Assembly (NCBI RefSeq): GCF_034931125.1
Contig: NZ_JAYGHM010000033.1
Span: 1 to 64,000, forward strand
Length of the DNA stretch: 64,000 nucleotides
Source of the DNA: Rivularia sp034931125
Lineage (GTDB): Bacteria > Cyanobacteriota > Cyanobacteriia > Cyanobacteriales > Nostocaceae
Direction of reading: 5' to 3'
The position numbers were made by a program, and so were the translations under genes. The notes beneath the pieces are model-generated. The model was not told the DNA's origin. It was given only the letters and a program-made list of their open reading frames with translations, and did not search any database. Of this stretch, positions 24,687 through 33,885 are shown piece by piece (within the stretch, counting starts at the first letter, position 1; every line of letters starts with the position of its first letter).

Positions 24687-25334
24687 TTATTTACGGCGCT
24701 CTTGTAACTTGCGATAAACAGATTTTAAATCAACATTGTGATGAGCTAAAGCGACTAAAGTGTGATATAGCAAATCAGCAACTTCTCCAGCAATAGCATC
24801 TGCATCATCGTCCTTGCAGGCCATAACGACTTCAGCCGATTCTTCGCCAATCTTTTTCAAAATCTTATTGTCACCACCTTGAAATAACTTGCAAGTGTAA
24901 GAATCCTCCGTGGGATGATCGCGTCGGTGAGATATGACGTTAAATAATTGTGACAAAGTATCCGCAGGAGGTGGAACAATCTGACTATCAACCTGATGAA
25001 AACAACTTCTTTCGCCAGTATGACAAGCAATATCGCCCACTTGTTCTACACCAAATAAAAGAGCATCACTATCACAGTCGTAGCGAAGACTATGCACCAT
25101 TTGAATATGTCCGCTGGTTGCACCCTTATGCCACAATTGCTGCCGCGAACGGCTCCAAAACCAAGTTTCACCAGTATCCAAAGTCTTTGTTAAAGATTCT
25201 TTGTTCATCCACGCCATCATTAAAACAGTGCCATCTAAATAATCTTGGACTATAGCTGGCACCAAACCTCGTTCATCGTAGCGAATTTTGTCAACGGGGA
25301 TGTCGTTTTGCGAATCGGTTACAGAAAAAAACAT
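24687..25334 (-). CDS. hisIE: bifunctional phosphoribosyl-AMP cyclohydrolase / phosphoribosyl-ATP pyrophosphatase
   Basis: A 215-residue fused enzyme for two consecutive steps of histidine biosynthesis (PR-ATP to PR-AMP to ProFAR). The HisI part has VLMMAWMNKESL, GETWFWSRSRQQLWHKG and the Zn-binding DCDSDALLF/CHTGERSCF (residues about 75-105); the HisE part is LFNVISHRRDHP, IGEESAEVVMACKDDD and VADLLYHTLVALAHH (residues 125-210). The fused form is normal in cyanobacteria. It is not in a his operon here, which is also normal for this phylum. Confidence 0.96.
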   Translation of the reverse strand: MFFSVTDSQNDIPVDKIRYDERGLVPAIVQDYLDGTVLMMAWMNKESLTKTLDTGETWFWSRSRQQLWHKGATSGHIQMVHSLRYDCDSDALLFGVEQVGDIACHTGERSCFHQVDSQIVPPPADTLSQLFNVISHRRDHPTEDSYTCKLFQGGDNKILKKIGEESAEVVMACKDDDADAIAGEVADLLYHTLVALAHHNVDLKSVYRKLQERRK

Positions 25335-25740
25335 ACCAGCTAGATACCGCCCATTAATAAGAATGATTCATAAATTCACGATATCATTCTGTATGGTGTA
25401 TCTAAATGGGATGTTTTTCCTTTATGCTAACTAAATAGCTCAAATAACAACGTTTCTTTGCATCGCTGAATGCATTCTCAATGCACTTAAAGTAAATTGA
25501 TGCGCTTTAGAAGCTTCACCGTAGCAATGATGTGCCGAGTTAAAAGCCGCCCGATAGATATTCTTAACAGCCTACCTTTTGGCGATCGCCTCAATACGGC
25601 AAATCCTGATTTGACTTGCATAACATATTGTTATTTTCCAGAAAACGCTAATTCAGCTTATTTATTAAGATATAAGTTTGAAACAGTATTAGCCCTTATC
25701 AAAAAATAGACCCTTATTAATCACACTCTAGGAGACAGCC
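25335..25740. other. intergenic, 406 bases, no confident gene
   Basis: Divergent spacer between hisIE and hemL. A 70-residue frame at 25497-25709 starting with TTG was considered and rejected for lack of family resemblance. A HIP1 site lies at about 25581. The hemL ribosome binding site AGGAGA is at 25730-25735. Confidence 0.45.
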
Positions 25741-27039
25741 TTGGTAAATACAACGATTAAAACTACCAAATCGCAAGAAATCTTTGCAGCGGCTCAAAAC
25801 TTGATGCCGGGAGGAGTAAATTCTCCCGTGCGTGCGTTTAAATCTGTAGGCGGACAACCGATTGTTTTTGACCGAGTAAAAGGCGCGTACATTTGGGATG
25901 TTGATGGCAATGAATATATCGACTATGTAGGTACTTGGGGTCCGGCAATTTGCGGTCATGCTAATCCTGAAGTAATTACTGCGCTCCATTCTGCTCTAGA
26001 AAAAGGTACCAGCTTTGGCGCTCCTTCGGTTTTGGAAAATGTCTTGGCGGAAATGGTTATCGATGCTGTACCCAGTATTGAAATGGTAAGATTTGTTAAT
26101 TCTGGTACAGAAGCCTGTATGGCCGTGTTAAGGCTGATGCGAGCTTTTACTAAACGAGACAAAATTATCAAATTTGAAGGCTGTTACCACGGTCACGCGG
26201 ATATGTTTTTGGTGAAAGCAGGTTCTGGGGTCGCTACCTTGGGTTTACCTGACTCTCCAGGGGTTCCGAAATCTGTTACCAGGGACACTCTAACCGCGCC
26301 CTTCAACGACCTCGAAGCCGTAAAATTGCTATTTGAAGAAAACCGCGACCAAATTGCTGGGGTAATTTTAGAGCCTGTAGTCGGAAATGCTGGTTTTGTT
26401 ACTCCTGATGCTGGATTTTTGGAAGGATTGCGCGAAATCACTCACGAACACGGCGCATTGTTGGTATTTGATGAAGTTATGACGGGTTTCCGTATTTCCT
26501 ACGGTGGCGCTCAAGAGAAGTTTGGTGTAACTCCAGACTTAACCACTTTGGGTAAAATTATCGGCGGTGGTTTACCTGTCGGAGCCTATGGTGGTCGTAA
26601 AGATATCATGTCTATGGTCGCACCCGCAGGTCCAATGTATCAAGCCGGAACTTTAAGCGGCAATCCTTTAGCAATGACTGCTGGAATTAAAACTCTGGAA
26701 TTGTTGCAAAAGCCCGGTACCTACGACTATTTAGAACGAATTACTAAAAAGTTAGCCGATGGGTTATTACAAGTTGCGCTCGATACTGGTCATGCAGCTT
26801 GTGGGGGTAATATCAGCGGGATGTTTGGAATGTTCTTTACAAGCGGTCCTGTTCACAACTATGAAGATGCAAAAGCTTCGGATACTGCGAAATTTGGACG
26901 TTTCCATCGAGGAATGCTAGAACATGGTATTTACTTAGCACCTTCTCAATTTGAAGCTGGGTTTACCTCCATAGCTCACACTGAAGAAGATATTGAACGA
27001 ACTTTGCAAGCTGCACGAGATGTAATGTCTGGTCTGTAA
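25741..27039 (+). CDS. hemL: glutamate-1-semialdehyde 2,1-aminomutase
   Basis: A 432-residue PLP enzyme that converts glutamate-1-semialdehyde to 5-aminolevulinate, the committed tetrapyrrole precursor for chlorophyll, haem and bilins. It starts at TTG (25741), five bases after AGGAGA. The family signature LMPGGVNSPVRAFKSVGG, the PLP pocket VNSGTEACMAVLRLMRA and Lys in LTTLGKIIGGGLPVGAYGG (the Schiff-base lysine) are intact. The length is normal. Position near hisIE is not known to be functional. Confidence 0.97.
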   Translation: MVNTTIKTTKSQEIFAAAQNLMPGGVNSPVRAFKSVGGQPIVFDRVKGAYIWDVDGNEYIDYVGTWGPAICGHANPEVITALHSALEKGTSFGAPSVLENVLAEMVIDAVPSIEMVRFVNSGTEACMAVLRLMRAFTKRDKIIKFEGCYHGHADMFLVKAGSGVATLGLPDSPGVPKSVTRDTLTAPFNDLEAVKLLFEENRDQIAGVILEPVVGNAGFVTPDAGFLEGLREITHEHGALLVFDEVMTGFRISYGGAQEKFGVTPDLTTLGKIIGGGLPVGAYGGRKDIMSMVAPAGPMYQAGTLSGNPLAMTAGIKTLELLQKPGTYDYLERITKKLADGLLQVALDTGHAACGGNISGMFGMFFTSGPVHNYEDAKASDTAKFGRFHRGMLEHGIYLAPSQFEAGFTSIAHTEEDIERTLQAARDVMSGL

Positions 27040-27071
27040 GCAGCAATTGGAGTAATTCCCATATATTCGTC

Positions 27072-27099
27072 AATCCCGTCTCAAATATAAGGCGGGATT
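27072..27099 (+). terminator. probable terminator of hemL
   Basis: AATCCCG (27072-27078) pairs with CGGGATT (27093-27099) around a 14-base loop, 33 bases after the hemL stop. The T-run is weak. Confidence 0.5.
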
Positions 27100-27126
27100 A
27101 AACATTTCAAAAACAGTTCAAGTTAA

Positions 27127-27294
27127 TTAATTGCAACCGCAGCCACTATGTCCGCAACCCGTCATGGTTTTATGACCCTCAGCACAAGCTTTGGAGCAAT
27201 AGTATTGACCGTCTTTATTAACTGCACTTTCGACATTGACAATACATAAACATTTTTCACAAGCACATTTCATTAATTCTACTGTAGCTGTCAT
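27127..27294 (-). CDS. smtA: bacterial metallothionein (SmtA/BmtA-like)
   Basis: A 55-residue cysteine- and histidine-rich protein that binds Zn (and Cd, Cu) in clusters. The start MTATVELMKCACEKCLCIVN and the middle YYCSKACAEGH match the cyanobacterial SmtA zinc-finger-like core, and it ends TGCGHSGCGCN. Nine Cys and two His are spaced as in the family. It is on the minus strand, opposite to hemL. The upstream palindrome at 27340 resembles an SmtB operator, so induction by excess Zn is likely. No smtB/arsR gene is in the window. Confidence 0.9.
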   Translation of the reverse strand: MTATVELMKCACEKCLCIVNVESAVNKDGQYYCSKACAEGHKTMTGCGHSGCGCN

Positions 27295-27339
27295 TTTTCC
27301 TTAGCCTCCGGAAAATACTTTTTACAAACACGATAGAAC

Positions 27340-27359
27340 ATATGAACATATATTCATAT
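27340..27359. promoter_or_regulatory. SmtB-type operator upstream of the metallothionein gene
   Basis: ATATGAACATATATTCATAT is an inverted repeat with arms ATATGAA/TTCATAT and the TGAACAnnTATTCA core known from SmtB/ArsR-family operators in front of cyanobacterial metallothionein genes. It lies about 46 bases upstream of the start codon. Confidence 0.7.
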
Positions 27360-27869
27360 ATATAATAGCATACTTTTATTTTTATATAGGATTACTCCGC
27401 AGAATTTTGTTAGCGGAGCGTGTCCGGAGGGCATAAAAGACTGAGTACATTTTCTGTTCCCCATTCCCCCCAACCCTAACTCCTGCAAGTTATTCAGACA
27501 AAACGGATTCCTATATATCAATTACCGATGCGAATTAATAATTAAGTAGGTCAGCGTTAAAAATCACACTTATGAAAAGGGAATAGGGGAAGGGTTTTGT
27601 TGACGCGCAAGCGTCTTCTCTTTGAGAGCTTAATTTACATTCTGTTATATAGTTTGATTTATTTCTACCAACCTACTTAAATAGTTAAAAAATAAGCAGA
27701 AAAAGCAGAAAATACCGTATATCTACTGATAATTAATCAAATATCTATCTAACTTTAGAAACTCTTCAAAACTAATCCAGCAATTTGCACCTAGCATCTT
27801 GGAATTCATCTCTCAATAATAGAAATAGAGTAATTGCTCCCCGTTATATTTGTAGCGAGTTGACAGTGC
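27360..27869. other. intergenic, 510 bases, between metallothionein and kinase genes
   Basis: AT-rich divergent promoter region. A short GC-rich stretch with agcggagcgtgtccggagg lies at 27411-27429. No gene was seen. Confidence 0.4.
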
Positions 27870-29486
27870 ATGAGCTACTGTTTAAATCCGAACTGTCTCA
27901 ATCCTGAAAACCTGCCTTTTAGTGAAAGATGTCAATCTTGTGGAGCGCGAATTATGTTGCGCGATCGCTACCGAGTTACCAAATCTTTGGGTCAAGGTGG
28001 CTTTGGAGCGACTTTTCTTGCACAAGATGAAGCCTTACCGGGGGAACCCAGTTGCGTAATCAAGCAGCTACGTCCTTCGGGAACTGCACCTCATGTTTTA
28101 CAAATGGCACGGGAATTATTTGAGCGAGAAGCCACGACCCTAGGCAAGATTGGGAATCATCCCCAAGTTCCGCGTTTACTAGATTATTTTGAAGACCACG
28201 AACATTTCTATTTAATTCAGGAATATGTTCACGGTTCAACTATACAGCAGGAGGTGAAACACAACGGAGTATTAGGCGAACTAGGAGTCAAGCAGTTTTT
28301 GAGTGAAATTTTACCATTACTGCAATACATCCATTCCCAAAAAGTTATTCACCGCGATATTAAACCGGCTAACTTGATTCGTCGCGCTCAGGATTCCAGA
28401 TTAGTGATGATTGATTTTGGTGCTGTGAAAAATCAAGTTAGTCAGACAGCAGCAATGCAATCGGGACAAACAGCATTAACTGCCTATGCTATTGGGACTC
28501 CCGGTTTTGCTCCTCCCGAGCAAATGGCAATGCGTCCGGTTTACAGTAGCGACATTTATGCTTTGGGGATTACTTGTATATATCTACTAACTGGTAAATC
28601 TCCCAAGGACTTGGAATATAATCCTGCGACGGGTGAGGTGATGTGGCAACATCTCGTACACGTAAGCGATCATTTTGCACAAGTATTAGCAAAGATGATG
28701 GATGTTTCAGTCCGCAATCGTTACCAGTCAGCGGATGAAGTTCTTAGAGCAATGGAGATGGAGCCTTACCTTGATAGTTTAACTTCTGGTTTATCTGCTC
28801 CTTCAAATCCTGTTAGCAGTCAGAAAACTTCGACAGGTTTTGGGGATTCCAATACAAATGCGAACAATTCTTCTACTAGTTTTTCTAGTGCAGGAGTAGC
28901 TCAAGTTGCAGCAGCTATTAGAGCCAGAAAAGCTAAAGCGGCTTCCGGCAATGCTTTCCGTATGGGAACAGCTAACAATCGCGTTCTAACATCAAGAGCA
29001 GCAGCTTCTACATCAGATTCGACTAAATCTTCCGTTTATAAATCGAATCCAGATCGCCGCTTAAGTTCTGAAAGCTTACTAACAGCTTATTTGAAGGGAA
29101 GACGGGATTTTGCTTCACACAATTTAAGTTTGCTAAACCTACAAGGCTCAGATCTATCAGAAACAAATTTTCATTCTTCTAAGCTTGAAAAAGCTAACCT
29201 GCAAGGCACAAATCTTTATAATAGCGACTTTGGACGAGCTAATTTAAACAAGGCTAATCTCAGAGATGCCAATCTAAGTAAAGCTTATTTTAATCATGCT
29301 GACCTTGAATTAGCAGACCTGCGAGGTGCCGATCTTAGTTATGCTCACCTAAGTAATGCCAACCTTCGCGGAACTAATTTGTGTGGTGCGAATCTTACCG
29401 GAGCTAAAATCTCTCCAGAAGAGTTAGCGTTAGCTAAAACCAACTGGATGACTATACGTCCTAACGGTAGAAGAGGTTTATTGTGA
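27870..29486 (+). CDS. spkB: serine/threonine protein kinase with N-terminal Cys motif and pentapeptide repeats (SpkB-like)
   Basis: A 538-residue Hanks-type kinase. Residues 1-24 hold a four-Cys zinc-ribbon-like motif (Cys 4, 9, 21, 24), then a kinase domain (about 32-300) with LGQGGFGATFLAQD (glycine loop), CVIKQL (ATP-anchoring Lys), HRDIKPANL (catalytic Asp) and MIDFGAVKN (DFG). A Ser/Ala-rich linker (305-410) leads to about 20 pentapeptide repeats (ANLQGTNLYNSDFGRANL and similar, 420-520). This three-part layout is that of SpkB in Synechocystis, implicated in oxidative-stress tolerance. The linker is a likely autophosphorylation or docking region. Confidence 0.9.
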   Translation: MSYCLNPNCLNPENLPFSERCQSCGARIMLRDRYRVTKSLGQGGFGATFLAQDEALPGEPSCVIKQLRPSGTAPHVLQMARELFEREATTLGKIGNHPQVPRLLDYFEDHEHFYLIQEYVHGSTIQQEVKHNGVLGELGVKQFLSEILPLLQYIHSQKVIHRDIKPANLIRRAQDSRLVMIDFGAVKNQVSQTAAMQSGQTALTAYAIGTPGFAPPEQMAMRPVYSSDIYALGITCIYLLTGKSPKDLEYNPATGEVMWQHLVHVSDHFAQVLAKMMDVSVRNRYQSADEVLRAMEMEPYLDSLTSGLSAPSNPVSSQKTSTGFGDSNTNANNSSTSFSSAGVAQVAAAIRARKAKAASGNAFRMGTANNRVLTSRAAASTSDSTKSSVYKSNPDRRLSSESLLTAYLKGRRDFASHNLSLLNLQGSDLSETNFHSSKLEKANLQGTNLYNSDFGRANLNKANLRDANLSKAYFNHADLELADLRGADLSYAHLSNANLRGTNLCGANLTGAKISPEELALAKTNWMTIRPNGRRGLL

Positions 29487-29732
29487 TTTAAGAAAAAACT
29501 AGCAAAATATTTAGTTTTAATAAGTTTTATTTAAGCTTTAATCATCGTAAACCTTGATATATTAGCTTTTAATAAAGCAGGCGAAAAGTTTAGCACTGAG
29601 ATAGAACCCCGAAAGATAAGGAAAACAGTCTCGATATTGTGACTGCACATGGCTTGTTGAAAAATTTGTCAAGGATTTTCTATAAATAAATAGACGCTCC
29701 ATAAATAGTAAACTTTATAACATAAGTAGATT

Positions 29733-29780
29733 TCCTCTATAGTTCCTTTCGTTTTAGGATTACTATAGAGGATTTTGTTT
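29733..29780 (+). terminator. hairpin terminator, 247 bases after the kinase gene
   Basis: TCCTCTATAGT (29733-29743) pairs with ACTATAGAGGA (29762-29772) and is followed by TTTTGTTT. It may end a long kinase 3' untranslated region or a separate short RNA. Confidence 0.65.
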
Positions 29781-30186
29781 AAATTTAATACTGAATTAAC
29801 TATCTAAATAAGAAAATTTCCTAATAAACTACAATTTATTTTACACCATCGGTTTTTCAATTATAAAAAAGGCAGAGGGCAGAAGGTTAGAAACATAAAT
29901 AAAAAATGCGCTTTCTGAGTTTTGAACTTCAGATGTAAATAAGTAATTTTACTGGCATTCCCTGCAATAAGTTAGAAAATTTTCATTATTTAATCTCACT
30001 ATAAATAAAGGCGAATAACATACAAGCCTGCTAGTTTGTTTATTCAGGAACTTATAGATCGCGGTCGATCTTGTGCAAAAAAAATTAAGACATTTTTAAT
30101 AAAAAATGAGCTTATTATATGCATAAAAAATGTAAAATATAAGACTAAGTAAAGAAAAGTTAACCTTATTAAATAAAAGTTTCATA

Positions 30187-30312
30187 ATGTCAGGCAAAAA
30201 TACAGGTATAAATGTAAGCAAGAGTATTCGTTTTGCAAGTGAGATGGAGGTAATAAATTATGTGCCGACAAAACCCATTCTGCCCCAGATTTCAGTAGAG
30301 ATATATTTGTAA
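30187..30312 (+). CDS. possible small protein of 41 residues
   Basis: ATG 30187 to TAA 30310-30312, encoding MSGKNTGINVSKSIRFASEM and a further 21 residues that end in EIYL. It is co-directional with the FHA gene and ends 44 bases before it. There is no family match that I recognise and no strong ribosome binding site, so it may be a chance frame. Confidence 0.25.
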   Translation: MSGKNTGINVSKSIRFASEMEVINYVPTKPILPQISVEIYL

Positions 30313-30356
30313 ACCTGTATAATTAGCTGTGTCTGGCCCTAAGCTGAGACTAGATT

Positions 30357-31118
30357 ATGAGCAATATTAGCGAGTTGAATTTTTTACCAGTGAAAGGCTC
30401 ACATATAACGCCTGAATCTTTATCAGAAGAACTACAGCAGCGATTAACTCTGTATAGAGTTTTTGTTAAGCTGTATGAAAATCATGGCAGTCTTCTAGAA
30501 CAGATTCTCAAATTAGAAAACTTATCCGAATCTTCGTTGGAGATAAGGCGATCGCATTACATACAGGCTGTTGTTGATGGTGAGATAGTTTATGTAACAA
30601 CAAATCTATGTGATGGTAAAAGCCAAAGTTTACGACAGCCTCAGCATACTTGGACTATAGGGCGCGATCGCAACAGCGGAATTTATATTAATAGCAAATA
30701 CGTATCTCGTCGCCACGCTGCTATTCGATACACTGAGCAAGGATTTTATTTAATAGATTTTAACAGTACTAACGGTACTTATATCAATGGCGAACAGATT
30801 TATCAACCGACAAAACTTGAGGAGGGGGATGTTGTTCGGGTAGGTAATATTACTTTTTCATTTTTCGACAATAATAGTTGCCGTATTTTGCCTACAGTAG
30901 CAGTAGAATTGCTAATGCAGTTGGGGCTTAAAACAGGTAATGAAAAATTAGACAACTTAGCATACTACAGAAGTAGAAATAAAACTCGAAAGCTTTTGGA
31001 TAACGAATGCACCCAAGGAGAAAATTTTGTTGATGAAATAGCTCAGATGCAAACTTTCGAGGAACAGCTAAGCCAACAATGGAAATCCGATATTTTAGAC
31101 ACCTTTTATAGTAAGTAA
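30357..31118 (+). CDS. FHA-domain protein
   Basis: A 253-residue protein with a forkhead-associated domain at about residues 95-180: WTIGRDRNSGIYINSKYVSR, RHAAIRYTEQGFYLIDF, NSTNGTYINGEQI, and VVRVGNITFSFF. The conserved Gly-Arg, Ser-Arg-His and Asn residues that bind phosphothreonine are all present. The N-terminal 90 residues are helical and of unknown function; the C-terminus is charged and ends in a short helix. It lies 870 bases after the SpkB-like kinase on the same strand, so it may read out kinase phosphorylation, an inference from position. Confidence 0.88.
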   Translation: MSNISELNFLPVKGSHITPESLSEELQQRLTLYRVFVKLYENHGSLLEQILKLENLSESSLEIRRSHYIQAVVDGEIVYVTTNLCDGKSQSLRQPQHTWTIGRDRNSGIYINSKYVSRRHAAIRYTEQGFYLIDFNSTNGTYINGEQIYQPTKLEEGDVVRVGNITFSFFDNNSCRILPTVAVELLMQLGLKTGNEKLDNLAYYRSRNKTRKLLDNECTQGENFVDEIAQMQTFEEQLSQQWKSDILDTFYSK

Positions 31119-31338
31119 TAGAAACTTATTTTAATCATAAATAGGCAGGCGTAGGCAGTAGGGATAAGGCGAAGACAGCCAATTTACCCAAACGTTGCAT
31201 AGTCGGTTTTATTTGTGCCGACTTACTTATAACTTATCTAATGCAGTAAGTAATAGCCGCTTTCAAAAGGTATTAAAAAATGAATACTTAATTTCTCCAA
31301 AAAATGTTGGTGAAAAATATTAGTTACAAATATGGGTA

Positions 31339-31366
31339 AAGACGGCTAATATCTATTAGCCGCCTT
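31339..31366 (+). terminator. probable terminator of the FHA gene
   Basis: CGGCTAAT (31343-31350) pairs with ATTAGCCG (31355-31362) around ATCT, extended by AAG/CTT, and followed by AATTTATA. Confidence 0.6.
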
Positions 31367-31470
31367 AATTTATAAAATACAAACTAAAATTCATTTGATA
31401 ACACCAAGTCCGGCTAATCACTGACTATATAGCTGGTATTTTATAGACCTCTTCGACTATAAAATATTGT

Positions 31471-31500
31471 AATAGGTAATCTGGATTTACATTACCTATT
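31471..31500 (-). terminator. probable terminator of recA
   Basis: A 10-base perfect inverted repeat, AATAGGTAAT and ATTACCTATT, around a 10-base loop, 53 bases after the recA stop on the minus strand. Confidence 0.55.
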
Positions 31501-31552
31501 AGCTATCATTCACCTTCATAGATAAGATAAGTATTTATGACGGAGTTAAACG

Positions 31553-32644
31553 TTATTCTTCTTCAAATTCTTCTTCAGATTCATTCTCCTCGTCGCTTTG
31601 CTGTACTACGGAATTCGCAGAAACAACAGCACCTAATTCTAATTTTTCAAGAACTTTTAGCCTAATTTCTTCGAGCATTTCCGGCTTTTCTTCAAAAAAT
31701 TTGATGGCATTGTCCCTGCCTTGGGAAATATTATCACCATTATAACTGTACCAAGCTCCCTTACGGCTAATTACGCCGGTTTCTTCCGCGAGATCAACAA
31801 TACAGCCTAATGTTGAAATGCCTTTACCGAAAATAACGTCAAACTCGGCAATCCTAAAAGGTGGTGCAACTTTATTTTTAGCGACTTTGACTTTAACGCG
31901 GATACCAAATTCTTCTGTACCTTTTTTCAAGGTTTGAATGCGTCTAATATCTAACCGCACGGAAGAGTAATATTTTAAAGCGTTACCACCAGTAGTAGTT
32001 TCTGGATTACCGTAGCTGACACCAATTTTCATCCGCAATTGGTTAATAAACATTACTGTGCAGCCAGATTTACCAATGTTACCAGTAATTTTACGCAAGG
32101 CTTGGCTCATCAATCGCGCTTGGAGACCGACGTGAGTATCGCCCATATCGCCTTCAATTTCTGCGCGGGGAACTAATGCAGCTACTGAGTCAATGACCAC
32201 GATATCAACCGCAGCAGAACGTACTAACTGGTCTACGATTTCTAAAGCTGATTCTCCGGTGTCTGGTTGGGAGATTAAGAGGTTTTCAATATCTACACCC
32301 AATGCAGCTGCATAAGTCGGGTCAAGAGCGTGTTCTGCGTCTACATAAGCGGCTATTCCGCCTTGTTTTTGCACTTCAGCCACTGCGTGCAGCGCTACTG
32401 TTGTTTTACCAGAGCTTTCCGGTCCGTAAATTTCAACTACTCGTCCCTTTGGTAAGCCACCACCTAATGCTAAATCCAAGGTAAGTGCGCCGCTGGAAAT
32501 CGTCTCAACACGCATCTGGGTTGCATCCCCAAGACGCATGATTGTACCTTTACCAAAAGTCCGCTCTATCTGGCTCAGTACCATATCGAGAGCTTTTTTC
32601 TTACCTGCATTCTCTTTGCTTGAGTTGTCTGTGTTAACCGCCAT
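31553..32644 (-). CDS. recA: recombinase RecA
   Basis: A 363-residue recombinase that forms ATP-dependent filaments on single-stranded DNA for homologous recombination and SOS signalling. The sequence has KALDMVLSQIERTFGKGTIM, Walker A GPESSGKTT, DAEHALDPTYAAALGVDI, Walker B VVIDSVAALVP and the L2-loop region FINQLRMKIGVSYGNPETTT, all highly conserved. The C-terminus ends in an acidic tail (EENESEEEFEEE) typical of the family. It is encoded opposite to its neighbours. A LexA-box-like sequence lies 48 bases upstream of the start (32692-32705). Confidence 0.97.
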   Translation of the reverse strand: MAVNTDNSSKENAGKKKALDMVLSQIERTFGKGTIMRLGDATQMRVETISSGALTLDLALGGGLPKGRVVEIYGPESSGKTTVALHAVAEVQKQGGIAAYVDAEHALDPTYAAALGVDIENLLISQPDTGESALEIVDQLVRSAAVDIVVIDSVAALVPRAEIEGDMGDTHVGLQARLMSQALRKITGNIGKSGCTVMFINQLRMKIGVSYGNPETTTGGNALKYYSSVRLDIRRIQTLKKGTEEFGIRVKVKVAKNKVAPPFRIAEFDVIFGKGISTLGCIVDLAEETGVISRKGAWYSYNGDNISQGRDNAIKFFEEKPEMLEEIRLKVLEKLELGAVVSANSVVQQSDEENESEEEFEEE

Positions 32645-32691
32645 TTGAGCCTCTAAAATATATGGATCTGGGATGTTGGTTTGATATTAAT

Positions 32692-32705
32692 AAAACAGAT
32701 GTACT
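32692..32705. promoter_or_regulatory. LexA-box-like site upstream of recA
   Basis: On the minus strand AGTACATCTGTTTT matches the reported cyanobacterial LexA-type consensus RGTACNNNDGTWCB at all but one defined position (T instead of C). It lies about 50 bases upstream of the recA start codon. Confidence 0.4.
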
Positions 32706-33348
32706 ATTGTGCCATCTTAGCACTACCGAACGTTATATAGTAAAGCTTGGGTATTCTTAAGGAATATTAAACATGAAAATTCATAATTAGTTTTCTTTTG
32801 GGCATGAGACGATACGCATTTGTTTAGTTTCACTAAGCGCGATCGCAAGCAAGAAAACATTAATTATACATATATTTAAACAGGGATGGTTTAGTCTATT
32901 TATTTGTAGAACAATTTAAGCCGACGTTGCACATCTAGTTAGTCATCGGCTTGTGATATAACTTTTGTATAGGCTACGCTTATCATATCTAGACATACTT
33001 AACATTCCAATCAGTTATTTGATGAGTTTTCGGTCTAATAGCAATGCTCTATAATTAAGATTTTACTGAATATTACAACTATTTTTTAAACTTTATTCAA
33101 AAATTTCGTAAATTTGACTCTAAGATAAAATATGTCTTTATTTTTACCATATATTGCTTTTTTGACAATACAAATATAAATTTTGATAACTATTGACTTA
33201 AGCGTAAGTGTAGTGGTTGACTAAGAATGCAGATGGCTTTTAAATAATATATTATATCCTAATCAATCTTAATTAATTAATAAGTAAGTTTGCTAAATAA
33301 CGTATAAGCGCGAACACTTAATCTATAGTCCTTTTGTTACATTAAATT
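32706..33348. other. intergenic, 643 bases, no gene seen
   Basis: AT-rich spacer between divergent recA and the CobO-like gene. Contains one HIP1-like gcgatcgc at 32839. No RNA structure or frame was recognised. Confidence 0.4.
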
Positions 33349-33885
33349 ATGGTTGCTCAGCTAGAAACTCCAAGTCTAAATTCGACAGTTAGTCGATCGC
33401 ATACAATCAAAGGATTAGTAAAGGTTTTCACTAGTTCTTACCGTAGCTTTTTTACTGACGTGATGGCGCAAGCACTGAGAATAGCAGGTCAAGGTACACC
33501 AGTATTGATAGTGCAATTTCTCAAGGGTGGTATTCGTCAGGGACAAGATAATCCCATTGTATTGGGACAAAATTTGCATTGGATTCGCTGTGATTTACCG
33601 CGTTGCATCGATACACCTCACTTAGATGATACTGAAAGCGAGTCATTACATTTGTTGTGGCAACATACGTTAAGTGTAGTTAATAAAGGTAATTATGCTC
33701 TCGTTGTATTAGATGAATTAAGTTTAGCTATGAACTTTGGTTTAATTCCCGAAGCAGAAGTTTTAGAATTTTTGACCAACCGTCCCCAAAGTGTTGATAT
33801 TATTCTTACTGGTGCGGAAATGCCTAAAGCTATCTTGGACTTAGCAGACGAAATTACCGAAATTCGTCGTCCTAATCGGCTGTAA
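33349..33885 (+). CDS. CobO/BtuR-like protein with degraded P-loop
   Basis: A 178-residue protein resembling ATP:corrinoid adenosyltransferases (CobO/BtuR). The later family motifs are preserved: LIVQFLKGG, HWIRCDLP, ALVVLDELSLAMNFGLI, FLTNRPQSVDIILTGAEMP, and the C-terminal LADEITEIR. The Walker A region, normally GDGKGKT, reads FTSSYRSFF here, so ATP binding in the usual way is not expected. A pseudoenzyme or altered nucleotide site is likely. No other cobalamin gene is near. Family call firm; function uncertain. Confidence 0.75.
   Translation: MVAQLETPSLNSTVSRSHTIKGLVKVFTSSYRSFFTDVMAQALRIAGQGTPVLIVQFLKGGIRQGQDNPIVLGQNLHWIRCDLPRCIDTPHLDDTESESLHLLWQHTLSVVNKGNYALVVLDELSLAMNFGLIPEAEVLEFLTNRPQSVDIILTGAEMPKAILDLADEITEIRRPNRL

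Larger units (their letters stand above)
29487..30356. other. intergenic, 870 bases
   Basis: Between the SpkB-like kinase and the FHA gene. It holds a perfect 11-base inverted repeat with T-run at 29733-29780 and a possible small reading frame at 30187-30312. The rest is AT-rich without recognisable genes. Confidence 0.45.
31119..31552. other. intergenic, 434 bases, between convergent FHA and recA genes
   Basis: Contains hairpins at 31339-31366 and 31471-31500 that look like the terminators of the two convergent genes. No other gene was recognised. Confidence 0.5.

Noticed and set aside
25497..25709. 70-residue frame upstream of hemL
   Set aside because: TTG start, no ribosome binding site, no family resemblance, and it lies in the hemL promoter region.
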